From assembly GCA_020061465.1 (NCBI GenBank), contig JAGUYG010000050.1, positions 42,472-106,471 on the forward strand: a stretch of 64,000 nucleotides of DNA, written 5' to 3'. Below, piece by piece: positions 19,001-25,913 of the stretch. This DNA comes from Ignavibacteriales bacterium (GTDB taxonomy: Bacteria > Bacteroidota > Ignavibacteria > Ignavibacteriales > Ignavibacteriaceae). The number at the start of each line of letters is the position of its first letter. Positions within the stretch are counted from its first letter, which is position 1. Below the pieces are notes generated by a model. That model was not told the origin of the DNA. It did no database searches and worked only from the letters and a program-made list of their open reading frames with translations. The position numbers and the translations under genes were made by a program.

Positions 19001-19353
19001 ATAGTATCGCTCATGACAAAGTCAAGATTTGTCGTTACTCCAAGCGAGAGATAGATATTATCTCTTACCTGATTCTGGAAACCGACAAATGTAACAACTA
19101 TCGAGTAGGGTCCGCCGACTCTCATACCGGAAATGGTAAATCTACCATTTTCTCGAGTGGTTGTACCGTATTGGGTTCCTGAGGATACATGTGTTACAAG
19201 AACAGTTGCAGCAGGAAGCGGATCACCGTTTTGGTCAGTTACCGTTCCACTCATTGATGATGAGGTTACCCCTTGAGCATATAGAGAACTAGTTCCTGAG
19301 AGAAGGACCAGCAGCAGAACCAACAACGGAAGTTTTGTTAAAATAAACTTCAT
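16051..19353 (-). CDS. TonB-dependent outer membrane receptor, Oar-like
   Basis: An 1100-residue outer-membrane protein. It has a signal peptide ending near LYAQG (residue 28), a carboxypeptidase-regulatory-like domain at about 34-112 (MSGTVTDQNGDPLPAATVLV), a plug at about 120-240 (NITVDGSYFNNSF, NTVTRSGTNELSGSAYYQFR) and a long beta-barrel ending in FGIRYIFN. The plan matches Oar-type receptors, which move large substrates or support secreted proteases; the substrate here is unknown. A strong AAGGAGAGG site precedes the ATG. It is transcribed alone, with its own terminator. Confidence 0.93.
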   Translation of the reverse strand: MKFILTKLPLLVLLLVLLSGTSSLYAQGVTSSSMSGTVTDQNGDPLPAATVLVTHVSSGTQYGTTTRENGRFTISGMRVGGPYSIVVTFVGFQNQVRDNIYLSLGVTTNLDFVMSDTMIELGEVTVTAQRDAIFSPNRSGAATSIQRESLEMMPTISRRINDFTRLTPQSTGSSFAGQDNRFNNITVDGSYFNNSFGLAGQPGDRTGVAPIALDAIEQVQVNIAPYDVRQGNFVGAGVNTVTRSGTNELSGSAYYQFRNEDLVGTKAGDKEFDPGTFKYNQIGLRLGGPIVKNKLFFFTSFETDELTQPGTTYIANPGGVTEGGNVTRVLASDLNQLSSFLKTNFNYETGSYQGYDHEIPATRFLIRFDYNLDDRNKLSLRYTHLDSQTDVLVSNSSSLGFGSRRSSLTGLNFQNSNYIILENIRSIVGEWNSAISNNMSNNLIVGYTYNDESRDSKGTMFPFVDVLSGGSVYTSFGFEPFTPNNELRYKSFQLQNNFTYSRDDHYFTFGLSAERYESENVFFPGSQSVYVYNSLDDFYADANGYLQNPNRDTSNIQLRRFQVRWSNQPGMEKPIQPLEVFYAGLYAQDEWQVNDNLRLTIGLRADMPFFGDTGFKNDEVDGMSFKDEDGNTVKYSTSKLPDPNILFSPRLGFNWDATGDRSTQVRGGTGIFTGKPAYVWISNQIGNNGVLTGFQRLDNTYQRPFNPNPNNYKPTNVTGAPASSYELAFTDPDFRFPQLWRTNLAVDQKLPLGLVGTVEFLYNRDVNGIYYINANLSEPNTAFAGVDNRPRWTTGNKINSKIDNAIVLKNQNEGYSWNISASLEKPWSDGWFAKAAYSFGESKNTIDPGSIAFGSWNNNQHSGNPNNPGLGFSAYSPGHRVFAAVSYRKEYFNFGATTISLFWEGLAPSPDPFNAFARSASYTFSGDLNGDGGTSNDLIYIHQNTFEMNFDEYSVTVSGVTTTFTSQQQAEAWNAFIEQDDYLSQNRGKYAERGGVRLPLVFRADLSIVQEVFMDLFNKRNTLQFRLDILNIGNLLNKEWGVAERLVTTQPLIARGADSEGKALYRLRNVGNQLLSNSTEQSLTVDDVYRIQFGIRYIFN

Positions 19354-19995
19354 ATACCTCTCCTTAAGTTATAATAAGTTAATAAGTTAGTGTTAGTTAT
19401 GGAATTAAATAGATGAATGTTTACATAGTGATTAGAAATTACACCCGTAAATATCCAGTAGGAAAGAATATCTATCAATCTTGATTTAAACATTTATAAC
19501 GATTTAATAGATTCTTAATTATTCCTTAATAAAAAGATAATTTTGCTTTTAAATTCAGATCTTCAACAACGCCCGAGCTAATCTATTTCATAAGATCTGC
19601 TTGATAAGAATGGATTCGAAAAATTCACACCTGTTCTGATAATGATTCAGTAGACAATAAGGTCATTATTTAATGACCAAAAGTAACTTAATAAAATTTA
19701 AGACTTAGAGCAATATTTATTTTATTATTTGAATAATTATTTTACATTTTTTTAGTTGATTTTTTCGGATTCATTTGTTCTAAAGAGGAGATAAATTTAC
19801 GTTTAAGTCTGCCCAATCGAATAAATTTTCCTACCATCTGAATAAATATAAGCGAAACTAAGTCTTTGACGATTAGTCATGTTGAACTTATGGAATATGG
19901 CTGAATTTAATTGCATGACTAGATCGCATAATTCTTCAAACTTTTCAGATATAAAATTATTTGAGTATTTTTCGCCGTTAAAAAATTAGATTAAA
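19354..19995. other. Gene-free divergent region between TonB receptor and rnhC
   Basis: About 640 AT-rich bases between divergently transcribed genes, so it must hold both promoters and the receptor leader. I recognise no RNA gene, long repeat or reading frame. A short TTATTTAATGACC-like segment is the only local oddity. Confidence 0.5.
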
Positions 19996-20922
19996 GTGAA
20001 TTCAACCGAACTGCAAGCGCTTAAAATAATAGAATTTAACCGTTCTAAGATATTAAATGCCGGATTAAGTGTTAGTGATTTACAGCGCCAAGATTATAAT
20101 TATGAATTTATAGTCTCTGATAGAAAGGACAGATGTAAGATTTTATCGTACTTCGGGAAGAAAGGTGTTAAAACAGATATTCAGGGGAATTCCGAGAGTA
20201 AGCTTTATTCAATAGTTAATGAAATTATTCACGGCATTGAACTTTTCAACAGCATAAAAGATGAGATTGATGAACCCGCATCTTATATCGGCACTGACGA
20301 ATCAGGAAAAGGAGATTTTTTCGGTCCGTTAGTTGTAGCCGGTGTATACGCTCATGGAGATATTTTAGTACAGCTCAAACAGATTGGTGTAAAGGATAGT
20401 AAGCTTATAAGCGATAACGAAATTCAGACACTCTCAGCTAGTATTAGGCGACTAATAAAAGATGATTATGACATCATAGTAATAAATCCTGAAAAGTATA
20501 ACCGGCTTTATGCGAGCTTCGGTAATCTAAATAAAATTCTGGCTTGGGCTCACGCTAAAGTAATTGAGAACTTATTAACCCGAATAAATACCGCACAAGT
20601 AATAAGCGATAAATTCGGAGATGAAAAGCTAATAAAAAACTCATTACAATCACGAGGAAAAGAAGTGAATTTGATGCAGGTAACTAAAGCCGAAAGGTAT
20701 ACGGCTGTGGCAGCAGCATCGATATTAGCGCGGTATAAATTTAACGAATGGTTTTATATTCAAAAGAAAAAATTTAAGCATGAAATTCCCAAAGGGGCGT
20801 CGGATGCGGTTGTTAGCTCGGCTGAAAGATTAACCGATGAACTTGGTAGTGATCAACTTCATAAATTTGTAAAGATTCACTTTAAAACAATGAAAAAATT
20901 AAACATAGATAAAATTGGGTAA
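19996..20922 (+). CDS. rnhC: Ribonuclease HIII
   Basis: RNase HIII cleaves RNA in RNA-DNA hybrids during replication and repair. The 308-residue protein has the extra N-terminal TBP-like domain that separates HIII from HII (about residues 1-85). The catalytic stretch GTDESGKGDFFGPLVVAG follows at 99-116, with Asp101 and Glu102; a third acidic residue sits in VISDKFGDE. The start is GTG at 19996, with no suitable ATG nearby. It is followed 18 bases later by the phosphofructokinase gene. Confidence 0.93.
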   Translation: MNSTELQALKIIEFNRSKILNAGLSVSDLQRQDYNYEFIVSDRKDRCKILSYFGKKGVKTDIQGNSESKLYSIVNEIIHGIELFNSIKDEIDEPASYIGTDESGKGDFFGPLVVAGVYAHGDILVQLKQIGVKDSKLISDNEIQTLSASIRRLIKDDYDIIVINPEKYNRLYASFGNLNKILAWAHAKVIENLLTRINTAQVISDKFGDEKLIKNSLQSRGKEVNLMQVTKAERYTAVAAASILARYKFNEWFYIQKKKFKHEIPKGASDAVVSSAERLTDELGSDQLHKFVKIHFKTMKKLNIDKIG

Positions 20923-20940
20923 CCCAATAGAAGGATAAAA

Positions 20941-22038
20941 ATGGCTGTTAAATCAAAAGTAAGGAGAATTGGAATTATTACCGGAGGCGGTGATTGTCCG
21001 GGATTGAATGCTGTAATCAGAGGTGTAACTAAACCGGCTCAAGATTATGGAATGAGCGTTTTCGGAATTTTAGACGGATTTGAGGGTTTGGTAGAGGGAA
21101 GAGCACGCGAATTAAAGAATGAAGATGTATCGGGTATATTAGCTCGCGGCGGAACTATTTTAGGTTCATCAAATAAAGGCGACCCGTTCCATTGGCCCAT
21201 TAATAAAGATGGTAAAATTGAAATTGTGGATAAATCGGAAGCTGCACTAAAAAATTATAAAGCATGGAACCTTGATGCTATTATAGCCATCGGGGGTGAT
21301 GGAACGATGCATATCTGCAAGAAGCTCTCCGATATGGGAATGAATATGATCGGTGTTCCCAAAACTATCGATAATGATCTCGATGCAACCGATCTAACTT
21401 TCGGTCATGATTCTGCCGTCTTTGTGGTATCCGAAGCATTGGACAGATTACATACTACTGCATCTTCGCACCACAGAGTTATTGTAGTTGAAGTAATGGG
21501 CAGGTATGCCGGATGGATAGCATTAAACGGAGGAATTGCAGGCGGTGCAGATATTATTCTTATTCCTGAAATTCCTTACTCGTGGGAAAAAGTCTATGAC
21601 AAAATCTTTAAAAGGGAATTGATGGGGAAGAGATTCAGTCTTGTTTGTGTTTCCGAAGGTGCAAAACCATTAGGTGGTGAAATGGTAGTAAAGGGGCATG
21701 ATATGAAAAGACACGATCCGGTAAGGTTGGGTGGAATAGGCGAAGTGGTGGCAGCAAAAATTGAAGAGAACACAGGCAGAGAGACACGCGTTACGGTTCT
21801 AGGACATTTACAGCGGGGCGGCAGCCCAACACCGTTTGATAGAATTTTATCGACAAAATTCGGTGCCTTTGCAATTGAATTAGCTGACGCCAGAAAATTT
21901 GGGCGCATGGTTGCACTAAAAGGAAATGAGATAAAAAATGTTCGTATTGAGGAAGCCATATTAAAACAAAAGCTAGTAAAACCTGATACTCAGGCTGTAA
22001 GAGCGGCAAAGGCTGTAGGAATTTCGTTTGGTGAGTAA
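20941..22038 (+). CDS. pfkA: 6-phosphofructokinase
   Basis: Phosphorylates fructose 6-phosphate to the 1,6-bisphosphate in glycolysis. The 365-residue protein has GGGDCPGLNAVIRG at the N-terminus, GGDGT at 118-122, PKTIDND at 140-146 with catalytic Asp144, MGRYAGWIA and QRGGSPTPFDR. Gly121 favours ATP over pyrophosphate, while Lys141 is the residue found in pyrophosphate enzymes and in the ATP-using group III enzymes of actinomycetes. I therefore call it a group III PFK, phosphoryl donor probably ATP but not certain. Confidence 0.93.
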   Translation: MAVKSKVRRIGIITGGGDCPGLNAVIRGVTKPAQDYGMSVFGILDGFEGLVEGRARELKNEDVSGILARGGTILGSSNKGDPFHWPINKDGKIEIVDKSEAALKNYKAWNLDAIIAIGGDGTMHICKKLSDMGMNMIGVPKTIDNDLDATDLTFGHDSAVFVVSEALDRLHTTASSHHRVIVVEVMGRYAGWIALNGGIAGGADIILIPEIPYSWEKVYDKIFKRELMGKRFSLVCVSEGAKPLGGEMVVKGHDMKRHDPVRLGGIGEVVAAKIEENTGRETRVTVLGHLQRGGSPTPFDRILSTKFGAFAIELADARKFGRMVALKGNEIKNVRIEEAILKQKLVKPDTQAVRAAKAVGISFGE

Positions 22039-22169
22039 TCATATAGAAATTTAAATTTTGCCTTAATGAAATTATTGATTTTAGAACAAGCATAACATAT
22101 ATTTGAACGCCTTTTTGAGCAAAATTTTTGTTTCAATACATTGACTGTTCATTATACTTTGTTTTTACC

Positions 22170-22220
22170 GGGGTTGTAGTTCAGCCTGTTTGTAGGCAGG
22201 TAAATTGGTTAGAACATCCC
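22170..22220 (+). pseudogene. Decayed 5' half of tRNA-Asp with palindromic insert (remnant 1)
   Basis: GGGGTTGTAGTTCAG and TTGGTTAGAAC match the first 26 bases of the intact tRNA-Asp at 22361 with one change. They are separated by a 20-base insert (22185-22204) containing GCCTG...CAGG arms. The anticodon arm and the 3' half are absent, so it cannot make a tRNA. Confidence 0.85.
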
Positions 22221-22270
22221 AATAAGTTAAAAAGATAACTAGATCAGTAATAAATTGTTCATATAAAAAC

Positions 22271-22330
22271 GGGGTCATAGTTCAGCCTGTCACGGCTTGA
22301 TGAAATCAAGACGGATTGGTTAGAAGTCTG
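22271..22330 (+). pseudogene. Decayed 5' half of tRNA-Asp with palindromic insert (remnant 2)
   Basis: GGGGTCATAGTTCAG and TTGGTTAGAA match the intact tRNA-Asp 5' half with one change. They are interrupted at exactly the same D-loop position as remnant 1, by a 30-base insert (22286-22315) carrying a perfect CTTGAT-GAA-ATCAAG hairpin. The tRNA match ends near the anticodon arm. Confidence 0.85.
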
Positions 22331-22360
22331 ATGATTTCATAAAGATTTTGTTCTTATTTC

Positions 22361-22434
22361 GGGGTCGTAGTTCAGTTGGTTAGAACGCCTGCCTGTCACG
22401 CAGGAGGTCGCGAGTTCGAGTCTCGTCGGCCCCG
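22361..22434 (+). tRNA. tRNA-Asp (GTC)
   Basis: A complete cloverleaf. The acceptor GGGGTCG pairs with CGGCCCC and the discriminator is G. The D-arm is GTTC-AGTTGGTTA-GAAC. The anticodon stem CCTGC/GCAGG carries the loop CTGTCAC, with anticodon GTC at 22395-22397. The T-arm is CGAGTTCGAGTCTCG. CCA is not encoded. It is flanked by two decayed 5' halves and one decayed 3' half of the same tRNA. Confidence 0.97.
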
Positions 22435-22468
22435 CAAAAAAGTAGAAAACAAATTGAAAATCTGATTT

Positions 22469-22562
22469 GTTACGCATGAAGTCGTCCCGACTAAGTCGAT
22501 TTTCGAATTTATCGGGGAGTCTCGCTTGCCCGGTGTAACAAAGTGAAGACGGGTCGGCTCAG
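22469..22562 (+). pseudogene. Decayed 3' half of tRNA-Asp with two palindromic inserts (remnant 3)
   Basis: Three blocks align in order to the tRNA-Asp 3' half: GTTACGCATGAAGTCG (against GTCACGCAGGAGGTCG), GTCTCG, and TCGGCTC (against TCGGCCC). Between them lie a 34-base insert (22485-22518) with TCCCGA/TCGGGGA arms and a 29-base insert (22525-22553) with GCCCG/CGGG arms. The homology is short, so confidence is below that of the 5' halves. Confidence 0.65.
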
Positions 22563-22670
22563 AAAGAATCAAATGATTTATAGCTCAATTAATTTTTTAT
22601 TAGATATTCAGTAAAATAATTACTTCAGATTTCAATCCGAATTTATTTTACATTCCTAAATCGTAATAGA

Positions 22671-22716
22671 CATTCAGCATACTCCGTTCGATAAGACGGG
22701 GAAGTATTCTGTAATG
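22671..22716 (+). promoter_or_regulatory. Hairpin in the leader of the RRM protein gene
   Basis: CATTCAGCATACT (22671-22683) pairs with AGTATTCTGTAATG (22703-22716), allowing one bulge and a mismatch. An inner CCGT/ACGG stem sits in the loop. It lies about 32 bases before the RRM start codon and has no T-run, so it looks like a leader element rather than a terminator. Confidence 0.55.
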
Positions 22717-22748
22717 CATTTTTTTAACACACAGAAAGGATATACAAA

Positions 22749-23048
22749 ATGAACATTTATGTTGGGAACATATCGAAAGATGTTACCGATGAAGAACTGC
22801 AAGCCTTATTCTCAGAATATGGCAATGTTAGAAGCTTAAAAATCATCAGAGATTTGTTCTCCGGAGAGTCAAAAGGATTCGGATTTATTGAGATGCCGGG
22901 GCAAGCGGAAGCTCAAAAAGCTATAAGCGAGTTGAATACCCGGGAACTAAAAGGGAAAAAGTTAGTTGTTAATGAAGCCCGTCCTAAATCTGATAGACGA
23001 GGCGGAAGGGGAGGCGGTAAACGCGGCGGCGGTAAACGGGGCTGGTAA
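22749..23048 (+). CDS. RNA-binding protein with one RRM domain and Gly/Arg tail
   Basis: A 99-residue protein with a single RNA-recognition motif: RNP2 is IYVGNI at 3-8 and RNP1 is KGFGFIEM near residue 40. It ends in a glycine- and arginine-rich tail (RRGGRGGGKRGGGKRGW). Bacterial proteins of this build (cyanobacterial Rbp type, also common in Bacteroidota) bind RNA and often respond to cold; here that is only an analogy. The AAAGGA site is good, the leader is structured, and a terminator follows directly, so the gene is monocistronic. Confidence 0.92.
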   Translation: MNIYVGNISKDVTDEELQALFSEYGNVRSLKIIRDLFSGESKGFGFIEMPGQAEAQKAISELNTRELKGKKLVVNEARPKSDRRGGRGGGKRGGGKRGW

Positions 23049-23075
23049 ATATTATCTTTACTGATTTAAAATAAT

Positions 23076-23101
23076 GCCCGGACTTCAGTCTGGGCTTTTT
23101 T
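23076..23101 (+). terminator. Rho-independent terminator of the RRM gene
   Basis: GCCCGGAC-TTCA-GTCTGGGC: an 8-base stem with one G-T pair, followed by TTTTTT. It lies 28 bases after the RRM stop codon. Confidence 0.9.
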
Positions 23102-23277
23102 ATTTTAAAAGGCTAAATTCCATTAAGCGATTTCATAGCATCTTAACTCTTAAGTTTTATTAATCTTTCCAGAATTGATATATAAACTTTTCCAAGTGGA
23201 ATTAATCTTATCTACCAATCCTATTTGTATGGAATTTGTTCAACTATGGTGTGTGCTTTAAAATATAATATCGTTTA

Positions 23278-23859
23278 TTAATTTATCGTTGCCGTTAAAC
23301 CCTTAACGACTGCGGCTAATCTTACAGCATCAAAAATTCTCGCCTCACTTGAACCTAATTTTCTAACTGATTCTTCGTGGGAATTAACGCACGATTCGCA
23401 TCCGTTTACGGCGGAAACCGCCAGACTAATCAATTCAAAAAATTCTTTTCCTAATATCGGGTTCATCATGATATTCATTTTTATTCCCGCAGGCATTATT
23501 TGATATTTTTCATTCGCCTGCTTGATGAAATGTTTAAATCTGTAAAAAACATTATTGGTGGCTAACATGGCAGCACATGCGTATGTTTCAGCAACTTCTG
23601 CTTCTACCGCTCCGTTTTCTTTTGCAAGCTCCGTAAATGATTTAATCAACGGTTTACTTTTTTCGTTTACTGCAATTGCTAATGCTAAAAGGTACGCTTC
23701 TTTTTTTGTAAGATTATTCGAGCCAATTACATTTTTCAAATTTATTCTTAAGTCTCGAACAAATTTTGTTTCACCCTCAACCATTTTGTCTAATGAAAAA
23801 TATGCGCCGTTACCGTTTAATTTTAAATCGTTAAGCAAATCGTTTTTTGTTTCAATCAT
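23278..23859 (-). CDS. AhpD-like alkylhydroperoxidase / carboxymuconolactone decarboxylase family protein
   Basis: A 193-residue all-helical protein of the AhpD family. The active-site group is intact: Glu142, then Cys154 and Cys157 in GCESCVNSHEE, and His161, spaced as in mycobacterial AhpD. AhpD passes electrons from dihydrolipoamide to an AhpC peroxiredoxin, and an AhpC of exactly the partner type is encoded 270 bases upstream on the same strand. I infer that this protein recycles that peroxiredoxin. Confidence 0.88.
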   Translation of the reverse strand: MIETKNDLLNDLKLNGNGAYFSLDKMVEGETKFVRDLRINLKNVIGSNNLTKKEAYLLALAIAVNEKSKPLIKSFTELAKENGAVEAEVAETYACAAMLATNNVFYRFKHFIKQANEKYQIMPAGIKMNIMMNPILGKEFFELISLAVSAVNGCESCVNSHEESVRKLGSSEARIFDAVRLAAVVKGLTATIN

Positions 23860-23948
23860 TATTTAGTCTTCTCCTCTTATTATTAGTTTAAGCTCCTGCA
23901 TATATTGATTTAATACGAGAGGTTGACCAGACAGTAATTTTTTTTTGA

Positions 23949-24045
23949 GATTCTTTGTGTTATTGTGCCTTTGTGGCAAAAGAAACCTTGTTCAAAAGCT
24001 ACATTAAAACGAACAGCCACAAAGACACAAAACCACAAAATCTTA
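23949..24045. repeat. Long imperfect inverted repeat between ahpC- and ahpD-type genes
   Basis: A left arm at about 23949-23977 (TTCTTTGTGTTATTGTGCC, TTTGTGGC) mirrors a right arm at about 24016-24045 (GCCACAAAGACACAAAACC, ACAAAATCTT). The arms are about 30 bases, separated by about 38. It could fold in the message between the two redox genes. Similar CACAAAG-phrase repeats recur in many genomes from memory, so it may be a dispersed element. Confidence 0.7.
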
Positions 24046-24128
24046 CTAAGAACTTTTAAATCATCCTCGTATTTGATTTGGATTAAGGCTTAATAATCGG
24101 TAAAAATGTTATTTGACCATGAAATATA

Positions 24129-24683
24129 TTAAGCCGCATGAAGAGTGGGCTGCCCCTTCTCCCAATTGCACGGGCATAGTTCATCTGTTTGAAGAGCATC
24201 GAGTACTCTTAAAATTTCATTCACGTTTCTTCCTACATCTAAGTCGTTAGCACTGAGCCAGCGAATAATTCCATCCGGATCGACAATATAGGTTACTCTA
24301 TATGCAACTTTTTCCTCATCGGTTAAAATGCCAAGCGATTCTGCTAACGATTTTGAGGTATCGGCGACCAAAGGAAATTTTAAATCTCTCAAATCTTCAT
24401 GATCTTTTCTCCACGCAAGATGAACATACTCGGAATCAGTTGATGCACCTAATAACATCGTATCTCTATCCCTAAAATCGGCATAATGCTTATTGAATTC
24501 GGCTATTTCTGTTGGACACACAAAGGTAAAGTCTTTCGGATACCAAAACATTACCATCCACGTATTTTCTTTAATATGATCTTCAGAAGTAACATCTGAG
24601 AATTCTTTACCTTTCTCAATTGAGATTACAGCTTTTTTATTGAAGGACGGGAATTTTTCCCCTAAGGAAATCATTTTACTCAT
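24129..24683 (-). CDS. ahpC: AhpC-type peroxiredoxin (mycobacterial-like)
   Basis: A 184-residue thiol peroxidase that reduces hydrogen peroxide and organic peroxides. The peroxidatic Cys56 is in DFTFVCPTEI. Near the C-terminus the motif CPCNW puts cysteines at 170 and 172, the arrangement seen in mycobacterial AhpC, which is recycled by AhpD rather than AhpF. An AhpD-like gene follows on the same strand. An imperfect inverted repeat separates the two, so they may be differentially expressed. Confidence 0.93.
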   Translation of the reverse strand: MSKMISLGEKFPSFNKKAVISIEKGKEFSDVTSEDHIKENTWMVMFWYPKDFTFVCPTEIAEFNKHYADFRDRDTMLLGASTDSEYVHLAWRKDHEDLRDLKFPLVADTSKSLAESLGILTDEEKVAYRVTYIVDPDGIIRWLSANDLDVGRNVNEILRVLDALQTDELCPCNWEKGQPTLHAA

Positions 24684-24743
24684 ATTTCTATAGCTCCATA
24701 TTAAGTTTGTAAATAATGTGACAAAAAAATGTGAAATTTATTT

Positions 24744-24952
24744 AAGTTCACTCAAGTTGACCGCTCTGGTTTAATATTACATTGAAAACCATTAAAATGG
24801 TTAGTAAATAATATTTTTTGTTAAGCAACCCACGACTTAAGTCGTGGGCTGCTGAAAGCCAAATCTTGAGAATTAAACCGTTTTATCCGAAGGATCCTAT
24901 GGAACGGTTTTTAAATCCATAAAGAACTTAAATGGTCAACTTGAGTAAGTTC
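24744..24952. mobile_element. MITE-like element, copy 1 (197 bp) with flanking duplication
   Basis: The element is 24750-24946. The ends ACTCAAGTTGACC and GGTCAACTTGAGT are perfect 13-base inverted repeats. Both sides carry AAGTTC (24744-24749 and 24947-24952), which reads as a target duplication. The inside holds the perfect palindrome CCCACGACTTAAGTCGTGGG, AACCAT/ATGGTT arms, and an AAACCGTT...AACGGTTT hairpin around GAAGGATCC. There is no reading frame. The copy at 33676-33872 is identical in length and differs at only four bases. Confidence 0.9.
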
Positions 24953-25177
24953 ATCTAAACAATCTAATTGATTGTTCCTATCTTACTATTGAAAATTGTT
25001 ATGCACTGATGTATTGATACCCTTTGGCGAAATATGTAGATTTAGTTCAGACTTTAGGAAATTCTATAATCTCACTTCTCAAAGAATTATTTCAAGATTT
25101 TAGATGCAGCGAATGTTTTTAAGATTCAAGCAATCTTTATATATAACAGTTAACTCAAATAAAAAAAGGAGGTTCAA

Positions 25178-25741
25178 ATGGCTCAAGTAGCAAGAAAAAT
25201 GGTTGAGAAAGCAGGAGTAGATGTAAATAAATTATTAGACATGCTAATAAAAAATGCTTCTGCTGAACTGACTACCTATTATTATTACACAATCCTTAGG
25301 GTGAATCTAATCGGATTGGACGGCGAAGGTTTAAAAGCAGTTACCGAAGATGCCAGAATAGAAGACCGCAATCACTTCGAAGCGTTAGTTCCGCGAATTT
25401 ATGAGCTTGGCGGAGAACTTCCGCGAAGCATGGTTGACTTTCACAACATTTCAGCCTGTCCGCCTGCATATCTGCCCGATAATCCAAGGGATATCAATGC
25501 AATGTTGAAAGTTCTTGTAAATGCCGAAAGATGCGCAGTAGCCGGTTATACAGAAATTTGTAATATGACAGCCGGAAAAGACCACCGCACCTATGATCTT
25601 GCCCTTGCTATACTCCACGAAGAAATAGAGCATGAAGCATGGTTCTCAGAATTTTTAGGCGAAGGTCCATCCGGTCACGGCGGAGTGAGAACAATGGGGC
25701 ATTCACCATATCTAAAAAGATTTCTCCCTGGCGAACATTGA
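25178..25741 (+). CDS. Ferritin-like Dps-type protein (thioferritin/DPSL-like)
   Basis: A 187-residue four-helix ferritin-fold protein. Likely iron ligands are Glu30, Glu62 with His66 (EDRNHFE), Glu117 and a C-terminal EEIEHE cluster at 148-153. Cysteines at 94, 119 and 128 (AERCAVAGYTEIC) recall the DPSL/thioferritin group, in which a thiol pair lies near the iron site. Such proteins use peroxide to oxidise iron and shield DNA. A very strong AAAGGAGG site precedes the ATG. Its place between AhpC and OxyR genes fits peroxide defence. Confidence 0.85.
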   Translation: MAQVARKMVEKAGVDVNKLLDMLIKNASAELTTYYYYTILRVNLIGLDGEGLKAVTEDARIEDRNHFEALVPRIYELGGELPRSMVDFHNISACPPAYLPDNPRDINAMLKVLVNAERCAVAGYTEICNMTAGKDHRTYDLALAILHEEIEHEAWFSEFLGEGPSGHGGVRTMGHSPYLKRFLPGEH

Positions 25742-25763
25742 TAAATCCTTCTCAATTAAATTA

Positions 25764-25795
25764 ATTCGGGGCGGTAATTTTGTGCCGCTCCGAAT
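25764..25795 (+). terminator. Hairpin terminator after the ferritin-like gene
   Basis: ATTCGGGGCGG (25764-25774) pairs with CCGCTCCGAAT (25785-25795) with one G-T pair and a 10-base loop, 23 bases after the stop codon. The following T-run is weak (CTATTTAT). Confidence 0.7.
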
Positions 25796-25913
25796 CTATT
25801 TATAATCGATTGTTGATAATTTTTAACTTTAAAGCTTCGATAGCAATTTAGAACTTTTAGATTAAATTCAATTTCACTTCTTTCTGTCTTTCTATATATT
25901 TCCTCTCAAAAAA

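Noticed and set aside
22170..22330. Two extra tRNA genes with introns
   Set aside because: They lack the 3' half and acceptor pairing altogether, so the palindromes cannot be introns of functional tRNAs.
24750..24946. Insertion sequence with its own transposase
   Set aside because: The element is only 197 bp and has no reading frame; it is at most non-autonomous.
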